Origin: Reichenbachiella carrageenanivorans
GTDB taxonomy: Bacteria > Bacteroidota > Bacteroidia > Cytophagales > Cyclobacteriaceae
Assembly: GCF_025639805.1 (NCBI RefSeq)
Contig: NZ_CP106735.1
Coordinates: 4,435,501 to 4,499,500, forward strand
Direction of reading: 5' to 3'
Length of the DNA stretch: 64,000 nt
This document shows positions 18,604-28,112 of this stretch, one piece after another; within the stretch, counting starts at the first letter, position 1; every line of letters begins with the position of its first letter. A program made the position numbers and the translations under genes. Below the pieces are notes generated by a model that made no database searches, had not been told where the DNA came from, and saw only the letters and a program-made list of their open reading frames with translations.

Positions 18604-18942
18604 TTATTTCTTTTCTATTTCTTTCTTGATGCTATATGCACCATTATACACCTTGTAAGAATAAACTCCCGCAGGAAGGTTAGACACATCGTATCTTTTT
18701 ACCGTTTTCACATCCTTTTTTACTGTTTCGCTGTAAAGCGTAACGCCTGCCTCATCGGTGATTACAATTCTTACTTTACTATCTACAGGATTCTCTAGCT
18801 GCACGAAAACCATGTTATCATTTCTGTTTACGATGTTTGCCTTTATTTCCTCAGTTTCCTTAGTACCTGCTCCGTGAATTTTGGCAGTAGCTACTGATGA
18901 TAAAGTCAGGGTGGCGATCACGATTAACGATAAAGCTTTCAT
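18604..18942 (-). CDS. Small secreted protein, T9SS-tail-like, copy 2
   Basis: Paralogue of the gene at 17577-17915, also 112 residues. The signal peptide (MKALSLIVIATLTLSSVATA) and the VSNLPAGVYSYKVYNGAYS end are conserved. Differences are mostly conservative (ADAKETAEV becomes AGTKETEEI), which suggests both copies stay under selection. The likely promoter is about 290 bases upstream at 19231-19238, implying a long 5' UTR. Confidence 0.8.
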   Translation of the reverse strand: MKALSLIVIATLTLSSVATAKIHGAGTKETEEIKANIVNRNDNMVFVQLENPVDSKVRIVITDEAGVTLYSETVKKDVKTVKRYDVSNLPAGVYSYKVYNGAYSIKKEIEKK

Positions 18943-19318
18943 AAGAATTTGTTCTTCTTGTTTAATAATTATGTAGCAAGATTAACGGCGAATGGTGACT
19001 AGCGAAAGTAAATTCCGGTGAGCTTCATTATTTACAAGGTGAAATGCAGCCGTTTTCTGATGAATTTAGTGAAGAGAAATCAGACCAAAAACAAACACTA
19101 GAGCAATACATATTTAAACCTGCCACATGACATATTTTACACTACAAAAGGGCATATAAAAGAAATGAGACCTAAAAGGGCTTACTGCTAATCTTGGTTT
19201 TTAGTCTAACGTTACTGAGAGGTCGCTTGACAAAACTATCTATTCGTCAAGCTAATTTCACATTAGAAGCAGCTTGCTGGTAATAACAACACCAAAGTCC
19301 GAAATAGCAGAAAACACC
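18943..19318. other. Long leader or intergenic region
   Basis: No coding frame. The right part contains the inverted repeat GCTTGAC/GTCAAGC (19225-19252) with a -7 element inside it. The left ~120 bases are shared with the other duplicated unit. Confidence 0.5.
19225..19252 (-). promoter_or_regulatory. Promoter -7 element flanked by inverted repeat
   Basis: TAGTTTTG at 19231-19238 (minus strand) matches TAnnTTTG and lies inside the inverted repeat GCTTGAC...GTCAAGC. A dyad enclosing the -7 element is a plausible repressor site. The -33 match is weak. Confidence 0.4.
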
Positions 19319-20128
19319 TCAGCTAATCCAAACTTTGAACCGATCGAATACCCCCATTTTATCCTCCAAATTCACTCCTATCTCAAACACCCCAAATACT
19401 GCCGACCCCGTTCCTGTCATGGAGGCGTAGTCTGCACCTAAGTCCAGAAGTTGTATTTTTATTTTTTGAATTTCTGGGTGGGCGGCGAAGACGGTTTCTT
19501 CGAAGTCGTTGATCACAGTGCCTTGCCAAGATTTGGGGGATTGCTGGAGGATGGTTTTAAGATCGTATGCTGGCTCTTGGGGTGTGATGCCTGCAAAGGC
19601 AGTCTTTGTGCTCACATGGATACCCAGAAATACCACCACGATTGAATAATCGGACAAATCAATGCTGACATCCTCCATCACCTCTCCTATGCCTGTGACT
19701 AGCTTGGGTTTGTTGTCAATAAAGAAAGGACAATCCGCACCTAGTGTTTTGGCGTAAGCTTCGAGTTGAGTGTTTGTCAAACCTAATTCAAACTGATCGT
19801 TCAACAACTTCAAAGCAAAAGCCCCATCCGCAGATCCGCCTCCTAACCCTGCGCCCATAGGAATGACCTTGTGCAAGTGCATCTTCACAGGTGGAATGTC
19901 GTGCTTTTCTTTTAGGAGCTGATAGGCCTTCACACAAAGATTGCCGCTGCTGTCGCCTGGAATATCTAATCCAGATGAAGTAAACTCAAACTGATCCGCA
20001 GGTACAATTTCTAGTGCGTCCTTCCAATCGACGGGTAAAAAGCAAGAAGAGAGATTGTGATAGCCATCTGCTCGTTTGGAGGTAATGTTGAGGCCGATGT
20101 TGATCTTGGCGTTGGGGAAGGCAATCAT
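19319..20128 (-). CDS. ispE: 4-diphosphocytidyl-2-C-methylerythritol kinase
   Basis: GHMP kinase of the non-mevalonate isoprenoid pathway. PNAKINIGLNI at the N-terminus and the ATP loop PMGAGLGGGSADGAFAL near residue 90 are diagnostic; DCPFFI and MTGTGSAVFG complete the family pattern. 269 residues is normal. It follows fabI on the same strand but is separated by a long hairpin/repeat. Confidence 0.96.
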   Translation of the reverse strand: MIAFPNAKINIGLNITSKRADGYHNLSSCFLPVDWKDALEIVPADQFEFTSSGLDIPGDSSGNLCVKAYQLLKEKHDIPPVKMHLHKVIPMGAGLGGGSADGAFALKLLNDQFELGLTNTQLEAYAKTLGADCPFFIDNKPKLVTGIGEVMEDVSIDLSDYSIVVVFLGIHVSTKTAFAGITPQEPAYDLKTILQQSPKSWQGTVINDFEETVFAAHPEIQKIKIQLLDLGADYASMTGTGSAVFGVFEIGVNLEDKMGVFDRFKVWIS

Positions 20129-20185
20129 GGCAAATATGATAGAAGTCGGGAGATGGATGTCCGAAGTGAAATAATCGAAGTGTAA

Positions 20186-20250
20186 AGAAATCCCCCGCGG
20201 CTGTGCAGCCCGCTGGGGATTTCTCCTTCCTACGTCAGTCGAAATGACGC
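20186..20250. repeat. Hairpin and probable dispersed intergenic repeat
   Basis: AGAAATCCCC (20186-20195) pairs with GGGGATTTCT (20215-20224), and the intervening sequence adds a GGCT/AGCC inner helix, giving a long imperfect hairpin. On its right lies GTCAGTCGAAATGAC. The minus-strand reading GTCATTTCGACTGAC...GGAGAAATC resembles a repeat type common between genes in Bacteroidota genomes. It lies between fabI and ispE and may act as a terminator, although it has no U-tract. Confidence 0.6.
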
Positions 20251-20259
20251 TGTTTTAGT

Positions 20260-21072
20260 TTACTTAGTCATCTGATCGATGATGTCTTGCGTGATACCAG
20301 ACGAAGAGAATCCGCCGTCGTGCATCAAGTTTTGCATTGTCACCATCTTGGTCAAATCTGAGAACATTGAGATACAGTAGTCTGCACATGCTGCAGCAGA
20401 TGCATTGCCTAATGGCGACATCTTCTCAGCATAGTCCATGAATACATTAAATCCGCCTACTCCAGAACCAGCCGTAGTCATGGTCGGAGACTGGGAGATC
20501 GTATTTACTCTTACTTTCTTCAAACGTGCGAATCTTTCGCCATAACTACGAGCGATAGACTCCAGCATTGCTTTGGCCTGCGCCATGTCTGAATAATCTG
20601 GGAAGGTTCTTTGCGCCGCGATGTAAGTCAAAGCCAAGATAGAACCCCACTCGTTCATGGCGTCTTGCTTCTCAGCTACTGCCATCACTTTGTGAAATGA
20701 AATCGCAGAGATGTCCATGGTCTTGAGCATCCAGTCGTAGTTCAAATCGCCGTATTCTTTATTTTTCCTCACATTCGGGCTCATGCCAATCGAATGCAGT
20801 ACGAAATCCAATTTTCCACCTAAAACTTCCTGAGACTTAGTGAATAAATTTTCCAAGTCCTCTACAGAGGTAGCATCTGCTGGAATCACTTCAGATCCAC
20901 ACTGCTCTGCCAATTGGTTGATCGCTCCCATACGCAAAGCGATTGGTGCATTGGTCAATGTAAATGAAGCACCTTGCTCGTGAGCTTTCAAAGCCACTTT
21001 CCATGCAATTGAATTTTCGTCCAAAGCACCAAAAATGATCCCTCTTTTTCCTTTTAATAGATTATTAGACAT
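20260..21072 (-). CDS. fabI: Enoyl-ACP reductase (NADH)
   Basis: Last reductive step of fatty-acid elongation. GIIFGALDENSIAWKVA is the N-terminal cofactor loop; the catalytic pair is Tyr in FPDYSDMAQAK with Lys seven residues on, as in FabI (Y-x6-K), and the first Tyr is in LTYIAAQR. LHSIGMSP is the SDR-like strand. 270 residues is normal. Confidence 0.96.
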   Translation of the reverse strand: MSNNLLKGKRGIIFGALDENSIAWKVALKAHEQGASFTLTNAPIALRMGAINQLAEQCGSEVIPADATSVEDLENLFTKSQEVLGGKLDFVLHSIGMSPNVRKNKEYGDLNYDWMLKTMDISAISFHKVMAVAEKQDAMNEWGSILALTYIAAQRTFPDYSDMAQAKAMLESIARSYGERFARLKKVRVNTISQSPTMTTAGSGVGGFNVFMDYAEKMSPLGNASAAACADYCISMFSDLTKMVTMQNLMHDGGFSSSGITQDIIDQMTK

Positions 21073-21248
21073 TTGATTTAGTTTCTATTTGTTATAAAAT
21101 CGTAAAGATAAACTTTACTCCCTATTTCGTATTTAGTATTCAGTATTTAGTGGCTCAAGCTCCCATTTTAACTTTTCCAAAGTTCGTATTTCCAACACAT
21201 CCGGATGAGATAATGAACCATGGTTTAAAGCATCAACTTTGAAAAAGA

Positions 21249-22904
21249 TCACTCCATTTCAATTAGTTCTCTTGCGCTATTGCGAGCGGTATCCGAAGGA
21301 TTCTCCCCTCCAATCATTTTGGCTATTTCTTCCAGACGATCCGCTGGCTCTAGTTTACGAATCATACTCTCGGCCTTTTCTGCTTCATTGTTTTTATAAA
21401 CAAAGTAATGCGCTTGACCACGTGCCGCTATCTGTGGCAAATGACTGATCGAGATGATTTGGTGATTATCCGACATCCTTCGCATCATATTCGCCATTTT
21501 AAGGGCAATTTCCCCAGACACGCCCGTATCGATTTCATCAAAAATCACTGTTGGCATGGCTGTTTTACTGGCTAGTAAATACTTGATACAAAACATGAGT
21601 CTCGAAAATTCACCACCTGAAGCCACATTACCCACAGGCTCCGGCTTGATGCCTTTATTGGCACTGAATAGTATTTCAATTTCATCTACACCTAACTTCC
21701 AAGGCTCCACTCGCTTGTATACAAACTCCACATGACCATCGGGCATTCCTACTTCAGCCAATAACTCATTGAGCGATGCAGAAAACACATCAATTTGCCC
21801 TCTGCGTTTCTCGGAAAGAATTTCAGCAGATCGAACCATTTCTTGCTCTAGCTGCTCCTGAGCTACTTTCAATTGTTTGATCTCTTCCTCTAGGTTTATC
21901 GCACCTAAAGTTTCAGTTTCCAGCTGTGTCTGGATTTTGAGCAACCTTTCTACGTCACCTATCTTGTGCTTTTGCTGCAGCTTATAGATCAAATCTAGCC
22001 GCTGGCTCACCTCTTCCATCCGCGCGGGATTGTGTTCTACACTGGCCTGAATGCCTGCTACATCGTGAATAATATCAACAATCTCCTCCGTAGCGGATTC
22101 GAATCTCGTACTCAGCGTTTCCAAGTCCTTGGAAAAACTGGCCATATTTCGCAGAATGGCAGCAGCTTCCTTCAATCGATCATTGACAGAGACTTCGCTT
22201 TCGCTAAATTCTGTTGAAATCTGAGCCAGTTTCAATTTGATTTCCTCGGCATGTTCCAAGATTTGAAGTTCATCTTCTAGCTTGGTCTGTTCGCCTTCTT
22301 GCAGATTGGCTTGCACCAATTCGTCAAGCAAAAATTTCTTAAATTCCTCGTCAGTCTTAGACGATTTTTCTTCTTCGAGCAGGTCTGAAAGTTTCTTGGC
22401 AAGCTTACTGTATGCCTGATAGTCCGATTGGAATTTGGTCAATTCCTTAGTGGTCTGCGCATAATCATCCAACAATTTCACCTTCACAGACTTGTTGCCT
22501 AGCTGGATACTTTCGTTTTGCGAATGAATATCGATCAGTCGCAGCCCAATGGTTTTCATGATCTCTAAGGTCACTGGCACGTCATTGATGAACGCCCGAG
22601 ATTTGCCCTTGGGGTTGATTTCTCTACGGATAATCGTAGAATCTTCGTAGTCCAAGTCCTCCGATTCGAATAAGGAGTGCAAGCCTAATTTGGCAATATC
22701 AAACTCCCCCTCTACCACACATTTCACTTCCTTATCTAAGAGTGCTTTGGTATCGGCCCGATGCCCCAGCAACAAACCAACAGCACCTAGCATGATCGAT
22801 TTTCCAGCACCTGTCTCTCCCGTCACGATATTGAGACCAGCATCTGGCTCCAATTGCAACTTCTTGATCAAGGCATAATTACTAATGGACAAACTGGAAA
22901 TCAT
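21249..22904 (-). CDS. recN: DNA repair protein RecN
   Basis: SMC-like ATPase for double-strand-break repair. Walker A is in VTGETGAGKSIMLGA near residue 30; the signature motif is NVASGGEFSRLMFCIKYL; Walker B is TVIFDEIDTGVSG. Two coiled-coil arms occupy about residues 160-370. Length 551 is normal. It is the last gene of the bamD-omega-coaBC-DUF4835-recN block. Confidence 0.96.
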   Translation of the reverse strand: MISSLSISNYALIKKLQLEPDAGLNIVTGETGAGKSIMLGAVGLLLGHRADTKALLDKEVKCVVEGEFDIAKLGLHSLFESEDLDYEDSTIIRREINPKGKSRAFINDVPVTLEIMKTIGLRLIDIHSQNESIQLGNKSVKVKLLDDYAQTTKELTKFQSDYQAYSKLAKKLSDLLEEEKSSKTDEEFKKFLLDELVQANLQEGEQTKLEDELQILEHAEEIKLKLAQISTEFSESEVSVNDRLKEAAAILRNMASFSKDLETLSTRFESATEEIVDIIHDVAGIQASVEHNPARMEEVSQRLDLIYKLQQKHKIGDVERLLKIQTQLETETLGAINLEEEIKQLKVAQEQLEQEMVRSAEILSEKRRGQIDVFSASLNELLAEVGMPDGHVEFVYKRVEPWKLGVDEIEILFSANKGIKPEPVGNVASGGEFSRLMFCIKYLLASKTAMPTVIFDEIDTGVSGEIALKMANMMRRMSDNHQIISISHLPQIAARGQAHYFVYKNNEAEKAESMIRKLEPADRLEEIAKMIGGENPSDTARNSARELIEME

Positions 22905-23014
22905 GTATTGGTTATGCTTCTAAAAGGTGAAAAATGACGTCAAAAATAAAAACTTTAGGGCTATCTATTTGATAATCTTTTTCAAAGTTATCAACGAAAG
23001 AAAAAGACCAGTGA

Positions 23015-23920
23015 TTAGTTTTCTAGAATCTTACCAAACTGCTCCGTTTTGGCTGGTTCCAAGGCCTTTAGTATGTTATATACTTCTCTGCGCTCTGCCA
23101 TATTTCCCTCAGAAAAAATACCAACTAGTTCATCCATTTTGGCGTCTAAGAAAGAAATAACCATAATCGCTCGTGGTTTTGACCGATTGACCTCCTGTAC
23201 TTTTTTCAAGGCAGCTAGTATGTTGGTTCTTCCTTCTTCCGGATTGTCTGCCATCATATCCAAACCCTTGATGTGGTACTCATACATAGCCTCTCTCATA
23301 GGCTCCATCACCTGGTCGATGCTATTTTCTGCCCACCAATAGCGATTTCTCACACTGTTGAACTGATCCCATCCGCTGTAGCCAGACTGCTGAGCATTGC
23401 TCACCACTTGCCAGGCCGCTTCGTAGTACCGCTGTCCTCCCAGCTTTTCAAATGAATCGTAATCATTTGCGATAATCATATAAGCATAGAAACCTAAAAT
23501 GGATGTGATGTTAGACATAAATGTAGTAGGCTGAAAATCCAATGGTTGCGACTCCGTATATTCAAAATCAAAATCACGATCAGCGTAATTAATCATCACG
23601 GCATCATAGGTAGAATTGAAAACAGGGCGTGCCGAAACTACTTGTACCGTAGCCTGAAAGTTTCCCAAAGAAGGCTGTGATTCCAACGTGATATTGATTC
23701 CGCAGTTGATACGCTCATTGTTTTCGAAGCGCTCATCTGCCCACTTTCTATCATTGAGGAATTTGGCAAACTCAACCTCCATCTCATCAAAAACGCGTCG
23801 TTCGGTAGATTCAATCTGAATGGCCTCTACAGCTACCTGACAATTGAGCTCTTGGGCATTTGCATAGCCACTGACTCCCAATAGGAATAGGATAAAAATG
23901 CTAAGACTGGAGTTTTTCAT
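23015..23920 (-). CDS. DUF4835-like secreted protein
   Basis: Exported Bacteroidota protein of unknown function. I use ATG 23920 (MKNSSLSIFILFLLGVSG), because it gives a clean signal peptide with cleavage after GYANA; a longer frame begins at 23947. Mature sequence starts QELNCQVAVEAIQI and contains WADERFENNERINCGINITL and the motif YADRDFDFEYTE, which recur in this family. It overlaps the 3' end of coaBC and precedes recN, an order seen widely in this phylum as I recall it. Confidence 0.85.
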   Translation of the reverse strand: MKNSSLSIFILFLLGVSGYANAQELNCQVAVEAIQIESTERRVFDEMEVEFAKFLNDRKWADERFENNERINCGINITLESQPSLGNFQATVQVVSARPVFNSTYDAVMINYADRDFDFEYTESQPLDFQPTTFMSNITSILGFYAYMIIANDYDSFEKLGGQRYYEAAWQVVSNAQQSGYSGWDQFNSVRNRYWWAENSIDQVMEPMREAMYEYHIKGLDMMADNPEEGRTNILAALKKVQEVNRSKPRAIMVISFLDAKMDELVGIFSEGNMAERREVYNILKALEPAKTEQFGKILEN

Positions 23921-25103
23921 ATATGCAATTAACAATATCTTCCGCAACCACCTGCTTCGTCTTCAGTGGAAAAAGCTTCGGTTTTTGATCAACGCTGAAG
24001 ATAGTAATTTTATTAGTATCCACAGAAAACCCTGCGCCATTATCATTTAGAGAATTGAGTACGATCATGTCAAAATTCTTTTTGGCCATTTTTTCCTGCG
24101 CATATTCTTCTTCTCTTTCGGTCTCCAAGGCAAAGCCTACATTGATCTGGTTCTTAACCTTGCGCTTACCCATTTCTGCGGCAATGTCTTTGTTTTTCAC
24201 CAACTCGATCGTCATAGACTCACCAGACTTTTTGATCTTTTCTTCGGCTGGCGCCGCAGGTCTATAATCTGCCACTGCTGCTGCAAACACAGAAACATCT
24301 GCTTGATCAAATCGACTAGAGACTGCGTCAAACATATCATCAGCAGAGGATACGCGTGTCACTGTAATGGCTTCTGAGGTTACTAAGTAGTTACCTGGTC
24401 CTGCAATAAGCTGTACCTGAGCTCCTTCGCTGGCGAATACGTGTGCCAAAGCCAACCCCATTTTTCCAGAGGAATGATTGCCAATAAACCTAACGGGATC
24501 TATTTTTTCGTAAGTTGGTCCAGCAGTAATTAACACTTGCTTGCCTTCAAATCTTTTTTTTTTATTGAAATGACCTTCTACAGTCTGGAGCAAATGTTCA
24601 GGCTCTGCCATTCGTCCTTCTCCTACGAGGCCACTGGCTAGCTCGCCATGTTCGGTATCGAGCACTTGATGTCCGTAAGCTTGTAAAGTCTGTAAATTTT
24701 GCTGAGTAGCGGGATGTTTGTACATATCCAAATCCATCGCTGGAGCAATCATGACGGGACATTTGACAGACAAATAAACCGCAGACAATAGATTATCACA
24801 CATCCCATGAGCCATCTTGGCAATGGTATTGGCACTGGCTGGGGCTACCAAAAACAAATCGGCCCAAAGACCCAATTCGACATGGTTTTCCCATTGCCCT
24901 TGGTCATCCTTTTCAAAACTGGATACCGCAGGGTGCTTGGATAGTGTAGCAAGAGTGAGTGGCGTAATGAAGCTTTTGGCTGAGTGGGTCATTACTACCC
25001 GCACTTCACAGCCAGCCTTGACCAGTAATCTGATCAGTAGAGCGGATTTGTATGCGGCAATACTGCCGCATACTCCAAGTAATATTTTCTTCCCCGTCAG
25101 CAT
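23901..25103 (-). CDS. coaBC: Phosphopantothenoylcysteine decarboxylase/synthase
   Basis: Bifunctional coenzyme A synthesis enzyme. The N-terminal flavoprotein decarboxylase domain has GVCGSIAAYK, PASANTIAKMAHG and the PAMD loop near residues 115-120; the C-terminal CTP-dependent ligase domain begins near residue 185 with VLITAGPTYEKIDPVRFIGN and has AAAVADYRP. 400 residues is normal. It starts 12 bases after the omega-like gene. Confidence 0.97.
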   Translation of the reverse strand: MLTGKKILLGVCGSIAAYKSALLIRLLVKAGCEVRVVMTHSAKSFITPLTLATLSKHPAVSSFEKDDQGQWENHVELGLWADLFLVAPASANTIAKMAHGMCDNLLSAVYLSVKCPVMIAPAMDLDMYKHPATQQNLQTLQAYGHQVLDTEHGELASGLVGEGRMAEPEHLLQTVEGHFNKKKRFEGKQVLITAGPTYEKIDPVRFIGNHSSGKMGLALAHVFASEGAQVQLIAGPGNYLVTSEAITVTRVSSADDMFDAVSSRFDQADVSVFAAAVADYRPAAPAEEKIKKSGESMTIELVKNKDIAAEMGKRKVKNQINVGFALETEREEEYAQEKMAKKNFDMIVLNSLNDNGAGFSVDTNKITIFSVDQKPKLFPLKTKQVVAEDIVNCIYEKLQS

Positions 25104-25115
25104 TAGGGGGGCAAA

Positions 25116-25439
25116 TTAAATTTCGATGCCGCCTTCTTCTTTCACCGCATCTCTCACCAAAATTTTCCCTTCAGAAAATTCCTCGATAGCCACGATGGTT
25201 GGCTTTGGCATTCTTTCGTAAAACTTAGAAATTTCGATTTGCTCTCTGTTTTCGAAGATTTCCTCAAGGTTGTCCACTGTAGATGCAAATTCTGCCAATT
25301 TCCCGCTCAACTCTTCTCTTACGTTAGAAGAAATTTGTCTTGCTCTTTTAGAAATCACATTTAGAGATTTGTATATGTTGCCTGTAGATGATGACAACTC
25401 AGTAATATCTCTTGTTACAATTGATGGTTTAACCGCCAT
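25116..25439 (-). CDS. rpoZ: RNA polymerase omega-like protein
   Basis: 107 residues, an Rpb6/omega-type protein of the kind found in Bacteroidota. The segment NIYKSLNVISKRARQISSNV corresponds to the helix that contacts the polymerase. It stands between bamD and coaBC, a placement that parallels the rpoZ-coaBC order in other bacteria. Assignment rests on length, this helix and context. Confidence 0.8.
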   Translation of the reverse strand: MAVKPSIVTRDITELSSSTGNIYKSLNVISKRARQISSNVREELSGKLAEFASTVDNLEEIFENREQIEISKFYERMPKPTIVAIEEFSEGKILVRDAVKEEGGIEI

Positions 25440-25441
25440 TA

Positions 25442-26257
25442 TTATGAATTTTTAGATAATTTTTTCGTTTCTTCAAGTGCTTCCACATAAAACTTTTCAG
25501 CCTTCTTAGCGAATTCACTATTAGGGTATTTGTCTATAAAGTCCTCGTATAGGTCTATAGTTTTTTGATAACGCTCTTTTTGCTTAGAGCGAATACTTTG
25601 CTTAGCATAGCTAAATTCAGAGTCCACTGCGAAGTAAAGTATCTCTTCATTTAATTTAGAGTCTGGAAATTCATCTGCAAAAGTCTCAAAGGCCACTCGT
25701 GCGGCTTCCCACCTTTCGAGTTTATGATATTGTTTAGCATTTTCAAATGCCTTTTTCTCCAGCTTTCTTTGAAGTTCATCGATATACTTCGTTGCGGGTT
25801 CCGCATATTCGCTATATGGATTTCTATTGATAAAAGCCTGAAATGCGTTGATAGCAGTATAGGTACTGCTCTGATCCAAGTTGTAATCTGGAGACTGCAA
25901 GTACGACGAATAGGCTGCCATATAAGCGGCTTCTATCGCCCAGTCACTTCTTGAGTAGATCGTAGCAAATTCATTGAAATAGCTTCCACTAAGAATATAT
26001 TGTCCTTGATGAAAGTAAGAATAAGCTCTATAGAAACTGGCTTTTTCGGCATCTAGTGTCCCCTTGATAATCGGAAGTACCTGATCGAACAAAACGCCAG
26101 CTTTGTAATACTCCTCTTCTTCGTAGTAGCGAAGAGCGGCTTCATACTTCATTTGCCAATCTGTACTTTTTTGCAGTCTTTTAAATTCACTACAAGAAAC
26201 AGCCAAAACTGCTACTAAAACCAGTACAAAATTCCCTAAAACCCTCGTTTTTCGCAT
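25442..26257 (-). CDS. bamD: Outer membrane assembly lipoprotein BamD
   Basis: TPR lipoprotein of the BAM complex that inserts beta-barrels. A lipobox AVSC gives Cys22 as the acylated residue. Tandem TPR units follow (YEEEEYYKAGVLFDQVLPII, YRAYSYFHQGQY, and a C-terminal DKYPNSEFAKKAEKF). Length 271 is typical. It ends 2 bases before the omega-like gene, so the two are coupled. Confidence 0.92.
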   Translation of the reverse strand: MRKTRVLGNFVLVLVAVLAVSCSEFKRLQKSTDWQMKYEAALRYYEEEEYYKAGVLFDQVLPIIKGTLDAEKASFYRAYSYFHQGQYILSGSYFNEFATIYSRSDWAIEAAYMAAYSSYLQSPDYNLDQSSTYTAINAFQAFINRNPYSEYAEPATKYIDELQRKLEKKAFENAKQYHKLERWEAARVAFETFADEFPDSKLNEEILYFAVDSEFSYAKQSIRSKQKERYQKTIDLYEDFIDKYPNSEFAKKAEKFYVEALEETKKLSKNS

Positions 26258-26332
26258 AAGCCTGCAAATATAGCTTCTTTAGTTTAAATACAATAAAATA
26301 TCGAGATGAGATTCATCCAGTCTACGGACGGT

Positions 26333-28006
26333 CTAACGCTCCTTAAGCAAATGATCTTGAGCGGAATTTAGTTGCTTCATGGCTTCATTTTTATTGCCTT
26401 CTTGTAGGATTTTCTTACCTACATCTATTTGATCTTTATTCTCTTCCAGCATTTTTTTCATCTTATCTTTCAATACAGATTTTTTAGTCACCTTATCTCC
26501 TGGCTTATAGTATGTAGCTACCTCATAGAGCTCTGGTCGTTCATCATCTCGCCAGTCAAATTCCTCCAAAAACATTTGCTCTTCATCCAATTCATGAGGG
26601 GGGATAAATTTAGCTTCTGGTTGGGTATAAAAGGAGATATTGTTTAGCAAATTATCTTTGAAACGCAGCGTCATTTTGCTACAAAAGATCTTATTCATAC
26701 CAATCATGACGCTATCTCCTTTCAACACAAAGTAATGACTCTCTCCATTGCCATTGATGTCCATCTCTTGTAGATCCCCATATTCGTTGAAATTGCCAAT
26801 CATCTTACGGCCTTTGATTTGATTGTGTTGCCCTAGTGTATCTATAGAAATGAGAAAGGCTTTTCGTCGCAGCGTCATGGTTTTAAGAATATCATCTTTG
26901 AATAGCAAATCGATACTATCAGATTCCATTTGGCTATTTTTATTCCATATCACAGGGTCGTTATACATATGTATGGTAGAGTCAGAAGTAAAGTAGGCCA
27001 CCGAATCACACTTCCCTTGCATGTTTAGCTTGTACATCAAGATATTGTGAAAAGCCAATATTCGCTCTTTGTCCTTGTCTACATTCTCTATGGATACCAA
27101 GGTATCCGAAACCATAAAAAAAGTATCCTGACGCATGATACGCTTCATCAATGGACGGCCATACACGGTACTCACTCCAGCATTTTTATCGTATACGGCC
27201 TTATCTCCAAAGATCAGAATATCATCTTTTTTGGATGTCATCACTACATTTCCTTTGGCTGTATAAAATTTCTTCTTCTCATCGAGAAAAATCTCATCCC
27301 CTGTCACCACGTAGTTTTTGGTTTCAATCGTACCTTCATCGAAGGTCGTTTGGTCATACGCCGTCTTGAACCTGCCCCCATCTGCATCTACAGTAGTTCC
27401 GTCCTTCCGCTCTATATAGGTAGGTCCCTTGGTTACTGCTATTTTTGAAATTGATGAATATTCTAAGGTATCGGCCTTGAGGTTGAAATCTGGCGAAACA
27501 AGTAACACTTTCTTGTAAAAGAAGGCTTGACTGCTCTTAGAATGATAGACCCCATATGTACTGGTCAGTGTATTTTGTTCATCCACCAGCTTACCATGCT
27601 CTTTAAACTCCCCCACTTCGGTAAGTAAATTGTAATCCAAAATATCTGTATAAAGCACCTTACGACCTTTTCGATAGACTACGTCTTCTCTAAGCAAAGC
27701 CATGCCTTCGTTTCCTTTATAAATCAACTTTTTGGATGTGATGGTTACAGAATCGTCCACGATCCGCACTCGCCCAAATGCCTCCATCTCGTTGGTCTTG
27801 GAATAAAAATAAGCGGAATCACAATAGACAGTAGTCGATTTTTGAGTGAATACCACATTGTGCAGTAGCTTTTTATAACGCACATTGCCTTGGCGTGAAT
27901 TGGTGAGCCGATCGGCCTTGTATTTGATTTTGTCGCCTTTTTGAGCCATTGCACCCGACGATAATGTCACAGCACAAATCAACCAAAACAGAAAAGTATT
28001 TCGCAT
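26333..28006 (-). CDS. OstA/LptA-like envelope protein
   Basis: 557 residues with a signal peptide ending GAMA-Q. Repeated beta-strand segments typical of OstA-like proteins follow, with the pattern YCDSAYFYSKTNEMEAFGRV and YTAKGNVVMTSKKDD. This suggests a periplasmic LPS transport bridge or outer-membrane assembly role, by homology to LptA. The last ~100 residues are charged and helical. It precedes bamD by 75 bases on the same strand. Confidence 0.85.
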   Translation of the reverse strand: MRNTFLFWLICAVTLSSGAMAQKGDKIKYKADRLTNSRQGNVRYKKLLHNVVFTQKSTTVYCDSAYFYSKTNEMEAFGRVRIVDDSVTITSKKLIYKGNEGMALLREDVVYRKGRKVLYTDILDYNLLTEVGEFKEHGKLVDEQNTLTSTYGVYHSKSSQAFFYKKVLLVSPDFNLKADTLEYSSISKIAVTKGPTYIERKDGTTVDADGGRFKTAYDQTTFDEGTIETKNYVVTGDEIFLDEKKKFYTAKGNVVMTSKKDDILIFGDKAVYDKNAGVSTVYGRPLMKRIMRQDTFFMVSDTLVSIENVDKDKERILAFHNILMYKLNMQGKCDSVAYFTSDSTIHMYNDPVIWNKNSQMESDSIDLLFKDDILKTMTLRRKAFLISIDTLGQHNQIKGRKMIGNFNEYGDLQEMDINGNGESHYFVLKGDSVMIGMNKIFCSKMTLRFKDNLLNNISFYTQPEAKFIPPHELDEEQMFLEEFDWRDDERPELYEVATYYKPGDKVTKKSVLKDKMKKMLEENKDQIDVGKKILQEGNKNEAMKQLNSAQDHLLKER

Positions 28007-28023
28007 AGTGTAAAAATATGAGG

Positions 28024-28031
28024 CAAAGCTA
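28024..28031 (-). promoter_or_regulatory. Promoter -7 element for the OstA-like gene
   Basis: TAGCTTTG matches TAnnTTTG. A TTTA sits 20 bases upstream as a possible -33. Start of transcription would be about 10 bases before the ATG. Confidence 0.4.
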
Positions 28032-28112
28032 CATGGAATCCTTGAGATAAGTAAACAACTAAAACAGAGATCAAATGAGTCACGTTCGTTCGTATCCCTA
28101 ACGAAAAAAAAC

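Larger units (their letters stand above)
17471..19065. repeat. Tandem duplication of gene plus terminator
   Basis: Two units of about 570 bases, roughly 17471-18045 and 18500-19065, align through the terminator, the 3' UTR, the whole 112-codon gene and about 120 bases upstream (both contain TTTAATAATTA and GGTGAGCTTCATTATTT). They are separated by about 450 bases of unrelated sequence. The copies have diverged by scattered substitutions, so the duplication is not recent. Confidence 0.85.
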
